Origin: Delphinus delphis
Taxonomy: Eukaryota > Chordata > Mammalia > Artiodactyla > Delphinidae
DNA: 64,000 nt
NCBI RefSeq assembly: GCF_949987515.2
Contig: NC_082690.1
Span: 104,902,400 to 104,966,399, forward strand
Direction: 5' to 3'
Shown here: piece after piece, positions 63,590 through 64,000 of the stretch
How the letters are laid out: each line of letters opens with the position of its first letter
Position numbering within the stretch: position 1 is the first letter of the stretch
Notes under the pieces: generated by a model
Database searches by the model: none
Seen by the model: the letters and a program-made list of their open reading frames with translations, nothing else
Told to the model about the DNA's origin: nothing
Translations under genes and position numbers: made by a program

Positions 63590-64000
63590 TCTGGGGCGGG
63601 GAGTGGTGTTGGTGCAGGGTCCTTGGTCCTGAGTGGGAGCCCTGGGGGCCTGGATTGGGTCTGGGGCAGGAGGAATGGGGATTGGGCCTGGGGTAAGTCT
63701 GGAGTCTGACTGCAGTTGTCAGGTCCCAGGTCCATGGCGGCCTGTTAAGGGTTCTAGGTCCAGTCTGGGTCCCGGTTGGATGTCCTGGTCCTGGGTCCGT
63801 GTCCAGAGTTTTTGGTGTTGGGTCTAGAACCCTGGTCTGGGATTGATGGTCCAAGCCCAGGTTTGGGCCCTGCCCCTAAGTCCAGGGTTTGGAGTCATGA
63901 TAGTGGTCTGAGTCTGGGGGTGGAATCAAGGTTGGGATCAGTAACCAAGATGGGATCAAGGTGGTGGTCTGTGGTTGGGATCAGTGAGGTCATGGTCCAA
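63590..64000. repeat. Degenerate GT/GG-rich minisatellite, continues past window
   Basis: Imperfect repeats of short phrases such as ggtcctgggt, ggtctggga, gggatcaaggt and ggttgggatcagt fill the last 400 bases. No fixed period is clear. Open frames on both strands follow from the biased composition. Confidence 0.7.

Larger units (their letters stand above)
59181..64000. other. Intergenic DNA after the orphan CpG island
   Basis: Contains L2/MIR fragments (59340-59440, 59520-59740), a SINE-in-SINE (60622-61130), a CTCC-type tract (61752-61810), a cetacean-type SINE (62231) and a degenerate GT-rich minisatellite from about 63590 to the end. The sequence at 62450-63550 shows no feature I can name. 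GRK2 exon 1, expected somewhere downstream, is not seen. Confidence 0.65.

Overview
The window is mammalian nuclear DNA, almost certainly from a cetacean. The host call rests on about thirty tRNA-Glu-derived SINEs of the CHR type. Several (3626, 20315, 62231) are the compact form with the ending 'gagaggcc...gtaccgc' that I associate with whales and dolphins. A cetartiodactyl-type LINE-1 (56.4 kb) and a Bov-type mariner mini-element (20.56 kb) agree. There is no prokaryotic, viral or organellar gene content.

One protein-coding gene dominates: KDM2A (FBXL11/JHDM1A), on the plus strand. Nineteen coding exons (numbered 3-21 on the 21-exon human model) run from 10358 to 51409. Every junction is GT-AG and every phase fits. 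Together they encode 1148 residues; with 14 residues on an upstream exon outside the window this gives 1162, the length I recall for human KDM2A. All domains are intact: JmjC demethylase (H212, D214, H284), CXXC zinc finger with KFGG, PHD finger, acidic tract, F-box and leucine-rich repeats.

Layout: 1-10357 is the 3' part of intron 2, packed with antisense LINE-1 3' ends and SINEs. 10-31.5 kb holds exons 3-12 (N-terminus and JmjC). 31.5-40.4 kb is intron 12, which contains a repeat-poor, CpG-rich block (about 37.3-38.6 kb) that looks like the internal promoter of the short, demethylase-less KDM2A isoform. 40.4-51.4 kb holds exons 13-21. The 3' UTR runs to about 54.0 or 54.33 kb with alternative poly(A) signals. 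From 54.4 to 64 kb the DNA is intergenic: old L2, LINE-1 and MIR fragments, SINEs, and a compact CpG island near 59.0-59.2 kb with a perfect NRF1 palindrome and clustered GC boxes but no recognisable exon. In human the next gene downstream is GRK2; its first exon is not visible here.

I found no undescribed multi-gene system. The most useful leads are the two CpG-rich putative promoters (one intronic, one orphan), a regular 23-bp polypyrimidine minisatellite, a near-perfect mariner palindrome, and several local duplications and SINE-on-SINE structures.
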